63,179 nucleotides of DNA from the NCBI GenBank assembly GCA_035315885.1, contig DATFXM010000142.1, positions 1 through 63,179 of the forward strand. Reading direction: 5' to 3'. The notes under the pieces are model-generated. The model saw nothing but the letters and a program-made list of their open reading frames with translations. It ran no database searches and was not told where the DNA came from. The stretch is from DATFXM01 sp035315885 (GTDB lineage Bacteria > Acidobacteriota > Blastocatellia > UBA7656). This document shows positions 26,660 through 35,913 of this stretch, in pieces. A program made the position numbers and the translations under genes. The first letter of the stretch is position 1. Each line of letters starts with the position of its first letter.

Positions 26660-27616
26660 TTGGCATCTCTGGTAGACAAGCGTATCTGCGTGACGGGAGG
26701 GGCGGGGTTTCTCGGCTCTCGCGTTGTTGCCAGACTCGCCCAGTCCGGCTGCAGACATGTGCAGCCGGTCAGGCGAAGGGACTACGACCTCGTAGACCGG
26801 GTTGCGGTTGACCGCCTCTTGCGCGAACAACGTCCGCAGGTCGTCATTCATCTAGCGGCGGTCGTGGGAGGAATCGGCGCGAACAGCGAGAATCCGGGGC
26901 GGTTCTTTTACGAGAACCTTATGATGGGTCTTCAGCTCATTGAGGCAGCGCGGCTCAATGGTGTCGAGAAGTTCGTCCAGATCGGTACGATTTGTTCTTA
27001 CCCAAAGTTAACGCCGGTGCCTTTTTTGGAAGACGAGCTCTGGAATGGCTACCCCGAAGAGACAAACGCACCGTACGGAATTGCCAAGAAGGCCCTGCTA
27101 GTTCAACTGCAGGCGTACCGCGAGCAGTACGGACTCAACGGAATATACCTGCTTCCAGTGAACCTCTACGGCCCCGGAGACAATTTCGATCCAGCCAGCT
27201 CGCACGTGATTCCAGCTCTGATCAAGAAGTGTGTGGATGCGGTTGAGCGGAGCCAGGAATCGATTGAAGTTTGGGGTACCGGAAACCCGACTCGCGAGTT
27301 CCTGTACGTCGAAGACGCCGCAGAGGGCATCGTGCTCGCGACCGAGCGGTACAACGGCGCGCTGCCGGTCAATCTCGGCTCTGGTAAGGAGATCAGCATA
27401 AGAGAACTCGCCCAGTTGATCGCGCGCGAAACGGGGTTCAGTGGCCAGTTGATCTGGAACCCGGCGAAACCCGATGGCCAGCCGAGACGGGCCCTGGACA
27501 CTCGGCGTGCGTTCGACTTGTTCGGGTTCACCGCACGAACTGACTTCGTCGAGGGACTCAGAGACACAATCAAGTGGTACCGCGATCACCGCGGCGCGGC
27601 AGGTGGAGCACGATGA
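26660..27616 (+). CDS. fcl: GDP-L-fucose synthase
   Basis: This SDR epimerase-reductase turns GDP-4-keto-6-deoxymannose into GDP-L-fucose. Family marks are VTGGAGFLGSRVV, AAVVGGIGANSENPGRFFYENLMMG, IGTICSYPK with YGIAKKALL, and PVNLYGPGDNFDP. TTG 26660, one base after the gmd stop and about 11 bp after GGGGAG, gives 318 residues and is chosen over GTG 26624, which would overlap gmd by 35 bp. Gene order gmd-fcl is the usual one. Confidence 0.93.
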   Translation: MASLVDKRICVTGGAGFLGSRVVARLAQSGCRHVQPVRRRDYDLVDRVAVDRLLREQRPQVVIHLAAVVGGIGANSENPGRFFYENLMMGLQLIEAARLNGVEKFVQIGTICSYPKLTPVPFLEDELWNGYPEETNAPYGIAKKALLVQLQAYREQYGLNGIYLLPVNLYGPGDNFDPASSHVIPALIKKCVDAVERSQESIEVWGTGNPTREFLYVEDAAEGIVLATERYNGALPVNLGSGKEISIRELAQLIARETGFSGQLIWNPAKPDGQPRRALDTRRAFDLFGFTARTDFVEGLRDTIKWYRDHRGAAGGAR

Positions 27617-28869
27617 GAGTACTGCTGCTCAACCAGGCGTTTTATCCTGACGTGGTATCGACGGCGCAGTACTCGACGGAGCTCGCGGTCGAGTTGCTGA
27701 AACGTGGGCACGACGTGACCGTCATCGCCGGGGCGCGCGGGTATGACAATCCTGAGCTGCGATTCGATGAGCGAGAGTGTTGGCAGGGGATCAGGATCGA
27801 GCGGGTAAAGGGTCTGGCGCTCGGAAAATCGACGAGGTGGCGGCGGGCCGTGGACTTCGCAAGTTTCATGATGGCCTGCGCGATCAGATTGTTCGGGGTT
27901 GGTAAACCTGACGTCGTGATTGCGTTGACTTCACCGCCTCTGATTTCATTTCTCGCTGCTCTTTATTCGAAGCTGCGAGGCTGCAGGTATGTGTTCTGGG
28001 TCATGGATTTGAATCCAGACGAAGCGGTGGCAGCCGGATGGCTGCGGCAGGGATCGATCGTTGAACGAATCCTCTCGCAACTGCTGAGATTCAGCCTCAC
28101 GCAGGCGGAGCGCATCGTAGTTCTGGACCGCTTTATGTGCGACCGTCTCGAGGCAAAAGGGGTCGCCCCGTCAAGACTCGCAGTGATTCCCCCGTGGTCT
28201 CACGACGAAGTCGCGTTTGATTCAAGGGGTCGCGACTCGTTTCGCGAGCATCATGATCTGACCGGCAAGTTTGTCGTGATGTACGCGGGCAATCATAGCC
28301 CGTGTCATCCTCTCGATACGCTGTTGCGTGCGGCCAAACGGCTCAAGGACCATCGCGAGATTGCATTCTGTTTTGTGGGAGGCGGAAGTGAGTTCCCGAA
28401 AGTCGCGGCATTCGCGCGGGAACACGGACTGGAGAACATTCGTTGCATCGGATATCAGCCGATCGAGGAATTGTCGAGGCTGCTCTCCGCCGCCGACTTG
28501 CAAGTAGTGCTGATGGGCGATGCTTTTGTTGGGCTGGTCCATCCGAGCAAGATCTACAACATCCTCGCAGTTGCCCGGCCGGTTCTTTATGTCGGGCCGG
28601 ACACCAGCCATGTCAGTGACATTCTGGACGCAGCCGAACCCTGCGACTTACGGAGCGTACAGGTCCGCCATGGAGAAGACGCGAACGCCGCAGAGTACAT
28701 ACTTCAAGCCGTGAACGCGGCATCCACTGCCCGTTTTGGGGCACCCACCGGAATGGTCCAAGCCCACCACATGAAATCTCTTCTTCCAAAGCTGGTTTCC
28801 GTGTTAGAATCTGCACACTCTAGCGCGGAAGCCTGTTACCGCGCCCCCGAGCTAACAAGCCTAGAGTAG
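27613..28869 (+). CDS. Glycosyltransferase, GT4 family (WcaI/WbuB-like)
   Basis: The start is ATG 27613, overlapping the fcl stop as ATGA. The roughly 418-residue enzyme has the long acceptor domain typical of WcaI/WbuB, with LLLNQAFYPDVVSTAQYSTELA, WVMDLNPDEAVAAGWL and RIVVLDRFMCDRLEAKGV. The donor domain has VVMYAGNHSPCHPLDTLLRAAK and DLQVVLMGDAFVGLVHPSKIYNILAVARPVLYV. WbuB-type enzymes transfer L-FucNAc or fucose, which would suit the adjacent fucose genes (inference). It closes the contiguous operon. Confidence 0.9.
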   Translation: MRVLLLNQAFYPDVVSTAQYSTELAVELLKRGHDVTVIAGARGYDNPELRFDERECWQGIRIERVKGLALGKSTRWRRAVDFASFMMACAIRLFGVGKPDVVIALTSPPLISFLAALYSKLRGCRYVFWVMDLNPDEAVAAGWLRQGSIVERILSQLLRFSLTQAERIVVLDRFMCDRLEAKGVAPSRLAVIPPWSHDEVAFDSRGRDSFREHHDLTGKFVVMYAGNHSPCHPLDTLLRAAKRLKDHREIAFCFVGGGSEFPKVAAFAREHGLENIRCIGYQPIEELSRLLSAADLQVVLMGDAFVGLVHPSKIYNILAVARPVLYVGPDTSHVSDILDAAEPCDLRSVQVRHGEDANAAEYILQAVNAASTARFGAPTGMVQAHHMKSLLPKLVSVLESAHSSAEACYRAPELTSLE

Positions 28870-29008
28870 CTCTTAATCAGTCCCCAATCACAAATCGAGT
28901 TCTAAGCGTACGGAAGTTCTCCTCGATCCCTCCGTGCGTCGAATGCGACAGAGTCACGTCGGGCAACCGGCAAGCTTGTGGCTCTGATGTAAGCAGAGGT
29001 GTGTCCCG

Positions 29009-30752
<1,744 letters not shown>

Positions 30753-30876
30753 GCCTCATCCCTCCTCTCGATCTCTGATCCCTTCCCGGTTTGAGCACAA
30801 GAACCGGATAGAAACACCCAACCAGCCACGCTACCCTTTAGTTCGCAAGTAGACCAGCTTTCAAAAAGGAGGGACT

Positions 30877-32031
30877 GTGTCCTACCATTTACAAGGAGAC
30901 TACGCACAACAAGACTCAGCGAATAAGAGCGTGACTATGACCAAGGCGATTAAGAGTGCGTACACGCGCGCTAACGATGACGCGAGGGATGAAGAGGCCT
31001 ACCTGCGCGCGATTGAATCCAGAGATAGCAGCTTTGACGGCGTCTTCGTGTTTGGCGTTAGTACGACCGGAATTTATTGCCGGCCATCGTGTCCGGCTCG
31101 CAGACCTCATCGGGGAAATATCGCGTTCTACGCGACTCCGGAGCAGGCGGAACACGCGGGCTTCCGGTCATGCAAACGATGCAAGCCGCGCGAGCTCGCA
31201 ACGGGAGACTCTCAAGTGGAGATGGTCCGCCGCGTTTGCAGGATGATCGAGCAGAATCCGGAAGCTGGGCGTACGCTCGAAGTGCTGAGCCGCGCCGCGG
31301 GGATCAGTCAGTTTCACCTGCAGCGCGTGTTCAAGAGAATCACCGGTGTCACTCCTCGGCAGTACGCAGAGGCGATTCGCACCGGGCAGTTCAGAGACCG
31401 GGTAAAGAGCGGGAGCTCGATTGCCGGTGCAATGTACGGTGCGGGCTACGGCTCCAGCAGCCGTTTGTATGAGCGCGCCTCCGCCGAGCTTGGGATGACG
31501 CCAGCGACGTACTCACGCGGCGGACAAGGTATGAAAATAGAATACACGATAGTCGAATCCCGTCTCGGCAAGCTGCTTGTGGCTGCAACCAGGAAGGGCT
31601 TGTGCGCAGTCAGTCTCGGCGATACGGACAAGGAACTCGAGTCTGCTCTCGCCAGGGAATACCCGGCGGCGGCCATCGAGAAAAACGACGATTCTCTCGG
31701 TGCTGCGGTCAAGGTTTTGCTCGGCCATCTTGAAGGCGTTCAGCCGCACCTGAATCTCCCGCTGGATGTGCAGGCTACTGCGTTTCAGCGTTTGGTATGG
31801 GAGCAGCTAAGGCGAATTCCTTATGGTGACACGCGGTCGTACGCCGATATCGCGAAGTCGATCGGGCGGCCCGAGGCAGTTCGCGCAGTGGCGCGTGCAA
31901 TCGCAAGCAACCGCGTAGCGCTGGTTGTGCCTTGTCATCGTGTGATCCGCGAAGACAAGTCTCTTGGCGGTTATCGATGGGGCGTAGAGCGAAAGAAAGC
32001 CCTACTTAAGAAGGAAGGGGCGACACGGTGA
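30877..32031 (+). CDS. ada: Bifunctional Ada: methylphosphotriester/O6-methylguanine methyltransferase and regulator
   Basis: The 384-residue protein repairs alkylated DNA and activates the adaptive response. The N-terminal Ada domain has zinc cysteines C68, C72, C99 and C102, at spacings identical to E. coli Cys38/42/69/72, with C68 the methyl acceptor. An AraC-type helix-turn-helix follows (LEVLSRAAGISQFHLQRVFKR, about 118-140), and the C-terminal MGMT domain has PCHRVI near residue 350. GTG 30877 is chosen because AAGGAGG lies 5 bp upstream; it gives a 30-residue extension before the usual N-terminus. ATG 30937 is a possible alternative. Confidence 0.95.
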   Translation: MSYHLQGDYAQQDSANKSVTMTKAIKSAYTRANDDARDEEAYLRAIESRDSSFDGVFVFGVSTTGIYCRPSCPARRPHRGNIAFYATPEQAEHAGFRSCKRCKPRELATGDSQVEMVRRVCRMIEQNPEAGRTLEVLSRAAGISQFHLQRVFKRITGVTPRQYAEAIRTGQFRDRVKSGSSIAGAMYGAGYGSSSRLYERASAELGMTPATYSRGGQGMKIEYTIVESRLGKLLVAATRKGLCAVSLGDTDKELESALAREYPAAAIEKNDDSLGAAVKVLLGHLEGVQPHLNLPLDVQATAFQRLVWEQLRRIPYGDTRSYADIAKSIGRPEAVRAVARAIASNRVALVVPCHRVIREDKSLGGYRWGVERKKALLKKEGATR

Positions 32032-32215
32032 GTGGGGATGCGGGGAGGAGAGACGCGGGGAGGAGAGAAGGGGCGAAGGGCGACGCGGACAGGAGTGACG
32101 CGGTTTACGCTGAGAGGAGCGACTGGTTAAAAACGATAGTGCACGGCGGTAGTGTACGCATCTGCGGTAGAGTCGCCTCTTGGCTCCTTCACTCCTCCCC
32201 GCGTCCCTCACCTCC
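32028..32215. repeat. Purine-rich minisatellite with inverted pyrimidine arm
   Basis: Positions 32032-32105 are GGGGAGGAGAGACGC-type purine-rich repeats beginning at the ada stop codon; 32161-32215 carry the complementary CTCCTCCCCGCGTCCC-type arm, around a spacer of about 55 bp. Several GGGG runs could form a quadruplex. Confidence 0.75.
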
Positions 32216-32738
32216 CTGCCTTGCGGACAAATTGGAACGTCGTTCTCGAGTCGTCACTCCCCTCGCGCCACGTCCACACCACCGTGAGGTGGTCACCGTC
32301 AGGAAAACTCAACTGGACCGAGTGAATGTGGCCATCGGTGGTCTTTGCCAGGTTCGTAGCGCTGACGTACGAGAAACTCAGTTGTCTTATCTCTCCGGCG
32401 GGCACTGTCGATTCCATCCTCGGTTGATTCCCTGCGCTGCAATAGTGGGTCATTACCAGCCGGTCTCCATCAAGATGATAAATCGAGGTCATCGTTGGTT
32501 CGCCTGCCGGTCGATGCGTCTCCATTACCGCCGAACCACCCGAGATCACCTGATACGTGAGCGTTGCGCCGCGACCCTTATCTTCCCAATCGCCTGCTAA
32601 CGCTTTGAGACTTGCGAAACCCGCCTCCGCTCTCTTCTGAAGCGCACCGCCCTCAGTAGAAATCGTCGCCTCTGCGGTGGACAACAGCGTGTAGAGTACA
32701 AGCGCCCCTAACGCCAACAGTGAAGTCTTACGTTTCAT
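32208..32738 (-). CDS. Secreted hypothetical protein (DUF1579-like)
   Basis: The 176-residue protein starts with a typical signal peptide (KRKTSLLALGALVLYTLLSTAEA, cleavage near residue 24). The mature part begins with FASLKALAGDWEDKGRG and has repeated beta strands such as YHLDGDRLVMTHYCSAGNQPRM and DHLTVVWTWREG. This LxGxW start and calycin-like strand pattern resembles the DUF1579/lipocalin-like proteins of Acidobacteriota. No catalytic residues are recognised. It is divergent from the stress gene at 33141, and its 3' end reaches the pyrimidine repeat arm. Confidence 0.82.
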   Translation of the reverse strand: MKRKTSLLALGALVLYTLLSTAEATISTEGGALQKRAEAGFASLKALAGDWEDKGRGATLTYQVISGGSAVMETHRPAGEPTMTSIYHLDGDRLVMTHYCSAGNQPRMESTVPAGEIRQLSFSYVSATNLAKTTDGHIHSVQLSFPDGDHLTVVWTWREGSDDSRTTFQFVRKAGR

Positions 32739-32816
32739 CGTTGCCTCTCAAGCCTGCTTTGATCGATGTGGATCTGATTGTCTGAGGATCATAGAGCTGA
32801 ATGACCGCTATGACCC

Positions 32817-32855
32817 GGCTGACGAAACATCAGCCTGTGTCCTGCATTTGGACAC
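32817..32855. promoter_or_regulatory. Two tandem 19-bp dyads, possible activator sites
   Basis: GGCTGA-N7-TCAGCC (32817-32835) and GTGTCC-N7-GGACAC (32837-32855) are both perfect 6-7-6 inverted repeats whose centres are 20 bp apart, two helical turns. They lie about 210 bp before the sigma-54 promoter at 33066, a normal distance for enhancer-binding-protein sites, and about 80-115 bp before the start of the divergent gene at 32738. The half-sites differ from each other, so they may bind two proteins. Confidence 0.5.
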
Positions 32856-33065
32856 CGCCAAGGCGACCGCCCCATACTCACCCTTTGATCTGCGCGGGTC
32901 AAGGTTCGTGCGGAGAGTTAGAAGATAATGCTTAGCGGGCTGCCGGCTGATTTATGGTTATGGTCGAATACTGAAACGGTACACCATCGTGATTTCACTC
33001 TGTCTGGAAAAGCTACGGCGTTCACGAAGCGGCACACGTAAGTGGATGCACAACTGCGGGACTGA

Positions 33066-33082
33066 TTGGCATCGCCCTTGCA
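33066..33082 (+). promoter_or_regulatory. Sigma-54 promoter of the stress protein gene
   Basis: TTGGCATCGCCCTTGCA matches the sigma-54 consensus TTGGCACG-N4-TTGCA with the obligatory GG (33068-33069) and GC (33080-33081) exactly ten bases apart. Transcription would start near 33093, leaving a 48-nt leader with a good ribosome binding site before ATG 33141. Confidence 0.75.
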
Positions 33083-33140
33083 GCTTGGTCATTTTGCAGC
33101 TTAGAGGGCTGTTAATTGAACTCGAGCAAAGGAGGGCTTT

Positions 33141-33629
33141 ATGGCTACGCTCGTGACCGGGCTATTCAAGACTCGAAGCAGCGCGCAACACGCAGCAGAG
33201 TCTCTTATTGAGAATGGATATTCGGCGGATGACATAAGCTTGCTGATGTCTGACGCGACGAGAGGTCGGGAATTCGCTATTCGAGTTGCATCGAAGGCTC
33301 CGGAAGGCGCCGCCGCTGGCGCCACGATTGGCGGTGTGTTGGGCGCGGTAGCAGCGGGACTGGTGTCGTTGGGAATACTAGTGGTGCCGGGCGTGGCGCT
33401 TGTCGCCGTAGGACCTGTGCTCGCTACGCTTGCGGGACTCGGGGCGGGCGCGGCTGCTGGAGGTGTTACGGGGGCGCTTATTGGGTTGGGCATCCCTGAA
33501 CACGAAGCTCGCTTTTATGACCAGGAAATTGAACGCGGCGGGATTCTCCTGGGAGTGTACACGCACAACGACAGAGCCGAGCAGGCGCGAAAGATTCTGG
33601 AGGCGGCCGCCGCAGAAGTCGTTAAGTGA
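33141..33629 (+). CDS. General stress protein with Gly/Ala-rich membrane-like core (YflT/GS17M-like)
   Basis: The 162-residue protein begins LVTGLFKTRSSAQHAAESLIENGYSADDISLLMSD, the fold of the heat-induced general stress 17M domain, which resembles a small ferredoxin-like beta-alpha-beta unit. Residues 55-112 are Gly/Ala/Val-rich with small-residue repeats, likely two membrane hairpins, and the C-terminal part EARFYDQEIERGGILLGVYTHNDRAEQARKIL closes the domain. The ATG follows AAAGGAGGG and a near-perfect sigma-54 promoter, so expression is probably signal-activated. Biochemical function is unknown. Confidence 0.88.
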   Translation: MATLVTGLFKTRSSAQHAAESLIENGYSADDISLLMSDATRGREFAIRVASKAPEGAAAGATIGGVLGAVAAGLVSLGILVVPGVALVAVGPVLATLAGLGAGAAAGGVTGALIGLGIPEHEARFYDQEIERGGILLGVYTHNDRAEQARKILEAAAAEVVK

Positions 33630-33655
33630 GATTGCCAGTCGATTGTTTCGGGTAC

Positions 33656-33682
33656 GGGGCACTGAGTTCAATCGGGTGCCCC
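33656..33682 (+). terminator. GC hairpin after the stress gene
   Basis: GGGGCAC (33656-33662) pairs with GTGCCCC (33676-33682) around a 13-nt loop, 27 bp after the stop codon. No U tract follows, so it is a 3'-end hairpin or a factor-assisted terminator rather than a classical intrinsic one. Confidence 0.5.
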
Positions 33683-33687
33683 CTCGC

Positions 33688-33727
33688 CTCAAATTTCAGA
33701 TTTCAGATTTCAAATTTCAGATTTGAA
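33688..33727. repeat. TTTCAGA heptamer repeat with palindrome
   Basis: AAATTTCAGATTTCAGATTT-type heptamers run over 33689-33727 and end in the near palindrome ATTTCAAATTTCAGATTTGAAAT region. They are part of the non-coding gap before the symporter gene. Confidence 0.75.
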
Positions 33728-33828
33728 ATGTCCGATGGAAGACGCAGAATTGCGGCTCCCGCAGTCCTATGCTATAAGCCTTTGACCGTTGCGTCCGGCG
33801 CACAAATCACAAAGTCAAAGGCGGAGGA

Positions 33829-35304
33829 ATGTCTTTAAAGCAGCCAAGAATATCTCTTACCTGGAAAATCATGATCGGACTGGTGCTGGGCATCCTGCTC
33901 GGCGCTATCTTTCCAGAACTGGGCAAACAGGCTCGACCCTTGTCGATCCTCTTTCTCAATCTCATCAAGTCGATTATTGCCCCACTCATTTTCTCAACTC
34001 TCGTAATCGGAATCGCCGGCACGGGCGACATTAAACAAGTAGGACGTATAGGCCTCAAGGCGCTGCTGTACTTTGAAGTCGTAACCACTTTCGCCCTGTT
34101 CATCGGGCTCGGCGCCGTTAACATCACTAAACCGGGAGTCGGCGTAAACCTGACCGGCATCAAGAGCGAGGAGAACAAGACCACCCTCGCCCAACGCGCC
34201 CGGGATCTCGCTACACAAGCAAACGACTCCGCTAAGAGAGCCGCCGAACTCGCTGCGCAGTCTCAGGGCGGCGGAGCACCAGACGCCGCGTCTCGCGCGG
34301 TCGCTGAAGCCATCACCGCTGCTCAGAAATCCTCTGAAGCCGCGGATGCCGCTGCAAAAGGCCTCACCGCCCCGGACCCGATAGCAAAACCGAAAAACTT
34401 CGGCGATATACTCTCGCACCTGTCGCCATCATCGATCATTCAGGCGATGGCCGAGGGTGATGTCCTTCAGATCGTGATCTTCTCGGTAATGTTTGCGCTG
34501 GCGGTGACCAGCATTGGCGACAAGGCCCGCCCAGTGGTCGAGTGGTGCGAGTCGCTGGCCGATATCATGTTCCGCTTCACCGAGTTCGTGATGAAGTTCG
34601 CTCCGGTCGGCGTGGGCGCAGCGATGGCATACACGGTCGGACACTCCGGATTGCAGGTCCTCGGAAATCTGGGATCGCTGGTCGGAACGCTGTACGTAGC
34701 CTTGACGATCTTTCTCATTTGCGTGCTTGGGCCGGTGAGCGCGATCTTCCGCGTTCCGTTGAAGGATTTTTTTCGAGCAGTGCGCGAGCCGGCCACCATC
34801 GCATTTGCGACCACCTCTTCGGAGTCGGCGCTTCCTCGGGCGATGGAGAACATGCAGCGGCTTGGCGTGCCTCGCCGCATAGTCGGATTCGTGCTCCCGA
34901 CCGGATACAGTTTCAACCTGGATGGAACGACGTTGTACCTCTCGCTGGCGGCCTTGTTTGTGGCTCAGGCTGCGGACGTGCATTTGAGCTGGCCGCAGCA
35001 GCTCACGATGATGGTGACGCTGATGTTGACTTCCAAGGGGGTGGCTGGGGTTCCGCGTGCGTCTCTTGTAATTCTGCTTGGGACTTTGAGCTCATTTAAT
35101 CTTCCGCCCGAAGGGGTGCTGGTAATCATCGGTGTTGATGAGTTGATGGACATGGCGCGCACCGCGGTGAACGTAGTCGGAAACTGCATGGCTACGGTGG
35201 TGATCGCCCGTTGGGAGGGCGCATTCAGAAATGAGGAGTGGGCTAACGAAGTGAAGGAACTCGAAGAAGTCACCGGGCAGGCGGCACTCGCCACCGCTGA
35301 CTAG
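33829..35304 (+). CDS. Dicarboxylate/amino acid:cation symporter (DAACS) with Ala-rich insertion
   Basis: This 491-residue inner-membrane transporter takes up glutamate, aspartate or C4-dicarboxylates with H+ or Na+. Signatures are TTSSESALPRAMENM (re-entrant loop, near 327), GYSFNLDGTTLYL (near 360) and DMARTAVNVVGNCMATVV (near 440). Between the third and fourth membrane segments, residues about 112-183, sits an extra Ala/Gln/Lys-rich stretch (LAQRARDLATQANDSAKRAAELAAQ and on) predicted to form a coiled coil; the family normally has a shorter loop here. GGAGGAATG provides a clear start. Confidence 0.94.
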   Translation: MSLKQPRISLTWKIMIGLVLGILLGAIFPELGKQARPLSILFLNLIKSIIAPLIFSTLVIGIAGTGDIKQVGRIGLKALLYFEVVTTFALFIGLGAVNITKPGVGVNLTGIKSEENKTTLAQRARDLATQANDSAKRAAELAAQSQGGGAPDAASRAVAEAITAAQKSSEAADAAAKGLTAPDPIAKPKNFGDILSHLSPSSIIQAMAEGDVLQIVIFSVMFALAVTSIGDKARPVVEWCESLADIMFRFTEFVMKFAPVGVGAAMAYTVGHSGLQVLGNLGSLVGTLYVALTIFLICVLGPVSAIFRVPLKDFFRAVREPATIAFATTSSESALPRAMENMQRLGVPRRIVGFVLPTGYSFNLDGTTLYLSLAALFVAQAADVHLSWPQQLTMMVTLMLTSKGVAGVPRASLVILLGTLSSFNLPPEGVLVIIGVDELMDMARTAVNVVGNCMATVVIARWEGAFRNEEWANEVKELEEVTGQAALATAD

Positions 35305-35329
35305 GCTGCGGATTGTTGGTTAGCGTTTG

Positions 35330-35370
35330 CTGGTTTCTGGCTCTTGCAAACACCAAGAACCAGAAACCAG
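35330..35370. terminator. Long hairpin between convergent genes
   Basis: CTGGTTTCTGG-C-TCTTG (35330-35346) pairs with CAAGA-A-CCAGAAACCAG (35354-35370), a 16-bp stem with one mismatch and a 7-nt loop. It lies between the convergent symporter (ends 35304) and lipoprotein (ends 35377) genes and can serve both strands, although neither side has a long T tract. Confidence 0.65.
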
Positions 35371-35376
35371 ACCCCA

Positions 35377-35733
35377 TCATCTCGTATCGTGAGTGCGGCG
35401 GCGGGTCTCATACATACCGTTACCGTAGTTCCGTCCGGCCCACGTCACGCCGGGCATGACTTTACCGGTTACGCCGATGTATGTGTCCTTCGTTGGTACC
35501 CCGTACCGCTCCGTCGCTATCCACAGCGTTCCAGTACCGTCATCAATCTCATAGACTCCTGTCCCCGCCGCGCCATACGATCGCACCACGCGGCCAACAA
35601 CGGTGACCTCTCGATTGTAGTATCGACCTGGATCGTGGGAGATGTCCCCGATTCGAATGCGGTCGGGGCAAGCAGTCAGCGCGATTGACACGAGAGCGAG
35701 CGCTGCGCCAAATACAATTCTTCCTCGTTGCAT
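35377..35733 (-). CDS. Small predicted lipoprotein with OB-like fold
   Basis: The 118-residue protein has an N-terminal signal with lipobox LTAC (cysteine near residue 22), so it is probably lipidated and anchored in a membrane. The mature part reads GDISHDPGRYYNREVTVVGRVVRSYGAAGTGVYEIDDGTGTLWIATE, the strand order of an OB fold like that of tOB/BOF-type secreted proteins. No catalytic motif is seen. It stands alone, convergent with the symporter. Confidence 0.82.
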   Translation of the reverse strand: MQRGRIVFGAALALVSIALTACPDRIRIGDISHDPGRYYNREVTVVGRVVRSYGAAGTGVYEIDDGTGTLWIATERYGVPTKDTYIGVTGKVMPGVTWAGRNYGNGMYETRRRTHDTR

Positions 35734-35898
35734 CCTTGTTTGTCCTCCGGAATTGTAGAAAGCAGCTTGGTAGGGCGAAGTGGGCGTATGCCGACACGAA
35801 CCAGATCAGCTTGTCGCCCGGCCCTACCGTCCTTTTGACACACAAGACCGTCGAAAGGATGCCTGAGCTTTCATGAGAAACCCAAAACGGAGTGAGGA

Positions 35899-35904
35899 TA
35901 TAAT
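35899..35904 (+). promoter_or_regulatory. Perfect -10 box TATAAT just before the CinA-like start
   Basis: TATAAT at 35899-35904 would place the transcription start near 35911, three bases before ATG 35914, implying a leaderless or nearly leaderless message. No good -35 hexamer is visible 17 bp upstream. Confidence 0.4.
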
Positions 35905-35913
35905 GCACTCTTG

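Larger units (their letters stand above)
32739..33140. other. 402-bp divergent intergenic region with regulatory sites
   Basis: No coding frame is supported here. It contains two tandem dyads (32817-32855), a sigma-54 promoter (33066-33082) and a strong ribosome binding site AAAGGAGGG at 33130-33138 for the gene at 33141. The rest shows nothing recognisable. Confidence 0.8.

Noticed and set aside
28870..29008. Possible sigma-54 site CCGGCAAGCTTGTGGCT upstream of the WecA-like gene
   Set aside because: GG-N10-GC spacing is right, but both -24 and -12 elements deviate strongly from the consensus.
32028..32600. Plus-strand frame of 190 codons after ada
   Set aside because: It starts in the purine minisatellite and is antisense to the secreted protein with a clear signal peptide.
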